Shown in pieces: positions 34,629-35,786 of a DNA stretch of 35,786 nucleotides; position 1 is the first letter of the stretch, and each line of letters begins with the position of its first letter. Origin of the DNA: a bacterium (GTDB taxonomy: Bacteria; Krumholzibacteriota; Krumholzibacteriia; LZORAL124-64-63); the NCBI GenBank assembly GCA_003353795.1, contig PIVY01000031.1, forward strand, positions 1 to 35,786, in the 5' to 3' direction. The position numbers and the translations under genes were made by a program. The notes under the pieces were generated by a model. The model made no database searches. It was not told where the DNA came from and saw only the letters and a program-made list of their open reading frames with translations.

Positions 34629-34741
34629 GGCTTGCCCCTGCTCATCCGCTCACTCGCTGGATCTCCGCAGCAGCAAGGCGGCCGTTTAGGCCGCCTTGCG
34701 TGAGGACTTCCAGCGAGTGAGCGGATGAACAGGGGCAAGCC
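34629..34741. repeat. 113-bp long inverted repeat with inner hairpin, between convergent genes
   Basis: The outer arms are 33 bases each (34629-34661 and 34709-34741) and pair at 32 of 33 positions. Inside is a perfect 11-bp hairpin, GCAAGGCGGCC with GGCCGCCTTGC (34673-34683 and 34689-34699), closing a GTTTA loop. The element sits between the converging stops of the small acidic gene and the parvulin gene. It is far longer than an ordinary terminator. No coding frame in it is plausible. It may be a bidirectional terminator, a REP/MITE-like mobile repeat, or a structured RNA. Confidence 0.85.
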
Positions 34742-34748
34742 CGGAAGC

Positions 34749-35786
34749 CTACAACCCTGCCAGCACCTCGTCGCGATTGTCGTGGATGTCGGCCTCGTCG
34801 ATCCTCGCCTGGAACCAGGCCTCGAGCACCTGGCTCTGCTTCTGCTGCAGCAGCGCGGCGCGGAGGCGGTCGCGGCGGTCGGCAAACTCCTGCTCGTCGA
34901 ACGGCTTCTGCCAGAGCACCTTCAGGGCGAAGATTCCACGGTCAGTGATCACCTCGGGAACGAACTGACCCACCTCGGCCTGCATGGCCACGGCGTTGAA
35001 CGGCGTGGCGTAGCCGATGTCCGGAATGTTCGACGACGTGTTGATCGTGTCGGTCACAGCGTGGAGCAACTCGAGTTCGGTCGCGACGGCCGCCATCTCC
35101 TCGCCGAGTTGAACGCGACCGGCGGCCGGAGACAGCTTGGCGCGGGCTTCCTCGACCTGGCGTTCGCGCTTGAGAGCAGCCTCGACCTGGGCGCGCACGG
35201 CCTCGAGAGGTTGCGTCCCCTCGGGCTCGACGCCGTCGGCCATGACCACGTAGACGTGACGGTCGGTGTAGAGCAAGGGGCTGATCTGTCCGGGGGCGGC
35301 CCGGAAGACGAAGCGGCCGCCGGCGGCCGACTGGGACAGGCCGGGAATGTCACGGCCCTCGGCGAAGGGGCGCGGCGTGATCACGATGCAGGTGGTGTCC
35401 TCGCCAGCCAGGGAGAGGAAATCCTGCGCCGTCACGGAATTCCGGAAATTGTCGGCGCCCTCAAAGATGGCGTCGCGGGTATCGTCGCTCGGGGTGACGC
35501 GCAACAGGATGTGCCGCGCGTGGACCCTGACCAGCTCGCCCTCTTCCTCTTCCTGCTCGAGAACCTCGATGAGGTGGAAGCCGAACTGGGTCTGCACCGG
35601 ATCGCTGATCTGTCCCACCGGCAGTTCGAACGCCACCTCGGTGAAAGGCGCCACCATGCGATTGCGGTCGAAGGTGCCCAGGTCACCGCCGGTTTCCGCC
35701 GAACCATCCTCGCTGTAGATGGCCGCGGCGTCCTCGAAGGTGTAGACGCCTTCCTCGATCTCTCGCTTGACGTCCACGGCGAGTTC
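34749..35786 (-). CDS. Parvulin-type peptidyl-prolyl isomerase, SurA/PpiD-like (5' end outside window)
   Basis: The frame is open to the window edge, so 345 C-terminal residues are seen and the start is missing. The first visible part is a parvulin (rotamase) domain: DVKREIEEGVYTFEDAAAIYSEDGSAETGGDLGTFDRNRMVAPFTEVAFELPVGQISDPVQTQFGFHLIEVLEQ. VHARHILLRVTP then resembles the beginning of a second, more degenerate parvulin unit. The remainder is alternating beta and helix, with an ending LQQKQSQVLEAWFQARIDEADIHDNRDEVLAGL. Such enzymes assist folding of outer-membrane or secreted proteins in the periplasm, which fits the many exported proteins here. The gene converges on the plus-strand gene across the 113-bp inverted repeat. 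Confidence 0.9.
   Translation of the reverse strand, partial: ELAVDVKREIEEGVYTFEDAAAIYSEDGSAETGGDLGTFDRNRMVAPFTEVAFELPVGQISDPVQTQFGFHLIEVLEQEEEEGELVRVHARHILLRVTPSDDTRDAIFEGADNFRNSVTAQDFLSLAGEDTTCIVITPRPFAEGRDIPGLSQSAAGGRFVFRAAPGQISPLLYTDRHVYVVMADGVEPEGTQPLEAVRAQVEAALKRERQVEEARAKLSPAAGRVQLGEEMAAVATELELLHAVTDTINTSSNIPDIGYATPFNAVAMQAEVGQFVPEVITDRGIFALKVLWQKPFDEQEFADRRDRLRAALLQQKQSQVLEAWFQARIDEADIHDNRDEVLAGL

Noticed and set aside
34629..34741. Calling the long inverted repeat an insertion sequence
   Set aside because: There is no transposase, no coding capacity and no evident target duplication in the window; left as a repeat of unknown type.

Overview
The window is high-GC, gene-dense bacterial DNA. 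Most genes overlap by 1-4 bases or lie within about 15 bases of the next. The organism looks Gram-negative: there are outer-membrane beta-barrel candidates, a lipoprotein, a SurA/PpiD-like parvulin, TatA, and three large secreted proteins ending in a FlgD-like immunoglobulin 'sorting' domain (the NPFNPQT...DxxGxxVRTL...GxYxYRL...K pattern). GC-rich DNA, these C-terminal domains, a gingipain-like C25 pair and a CIRCE-controlled groESL together suggest an uncultured FCB-superphylum-related lineage (Krumholzibacteria, Eisenbacteria or Latescibacteria type). The phylum is an inference, because there is no rRNA gene here.

Layout, left to right. (1) 1-4656, minus strand: a poly-gamma-glutamate-type operon pgsB-pgsC-pgsW, followed by two secreted proteins of unknown function that appear to share a repeated beta domain. 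(2) 4718-15753: a surface/secretion island with a beta-helix protein and a C25-like protein on the minus strand. A second, larger C25-like protein is divergent on the plus strand. The 468-bp AT-rich gap between them has an extended -10 promoter facing each way and a perfect 12-bp hairpin in the middle. (3) 15845-18881: a lipoprotein, a strong terminator, then CIRCE-groES-groEL with another terminator. (4) 18964-23186: two overlapping outer-membrane-type proteins, a GT4 glycosyltransferase and a secreted TPR protein. (5) 23291-29519: a compact plus-strand housekeeping operon of aminotransferase, folB, folK, deoxynucleoside kinase, panB, panC, a GlmU-like nucleotidyltransferase, a HIT protein and a stand-alone LytR_C protein. 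(6) 29520-34559: a DUF4321 protein, tatA, then mrfA-mrfB (a helicase/exonuclease DNA-repair pair of the Bacillus YprA/YprB type) and a small acidic protein. (7) 34629-34741: a 113-bp long inverted repeat between convergent genes, then a minus-strand parvulin-type isomerase cut by the window edge.

The best candidates for something undescribed are: the repeated secreted domain attached to the pgs operon, which has no visible capA/pgsA; the two C25-like proteins that keep the catalytic cysteine but have Trp or Tyr where the catalytic histidine should be; the 113-bp inverted repeat; and the 21-bp tandem repeat upstream of the DUF4321-tatA-mrfAB block. No tRNA, rRNA, CRISPR array, transposase or phage gene was recognised.
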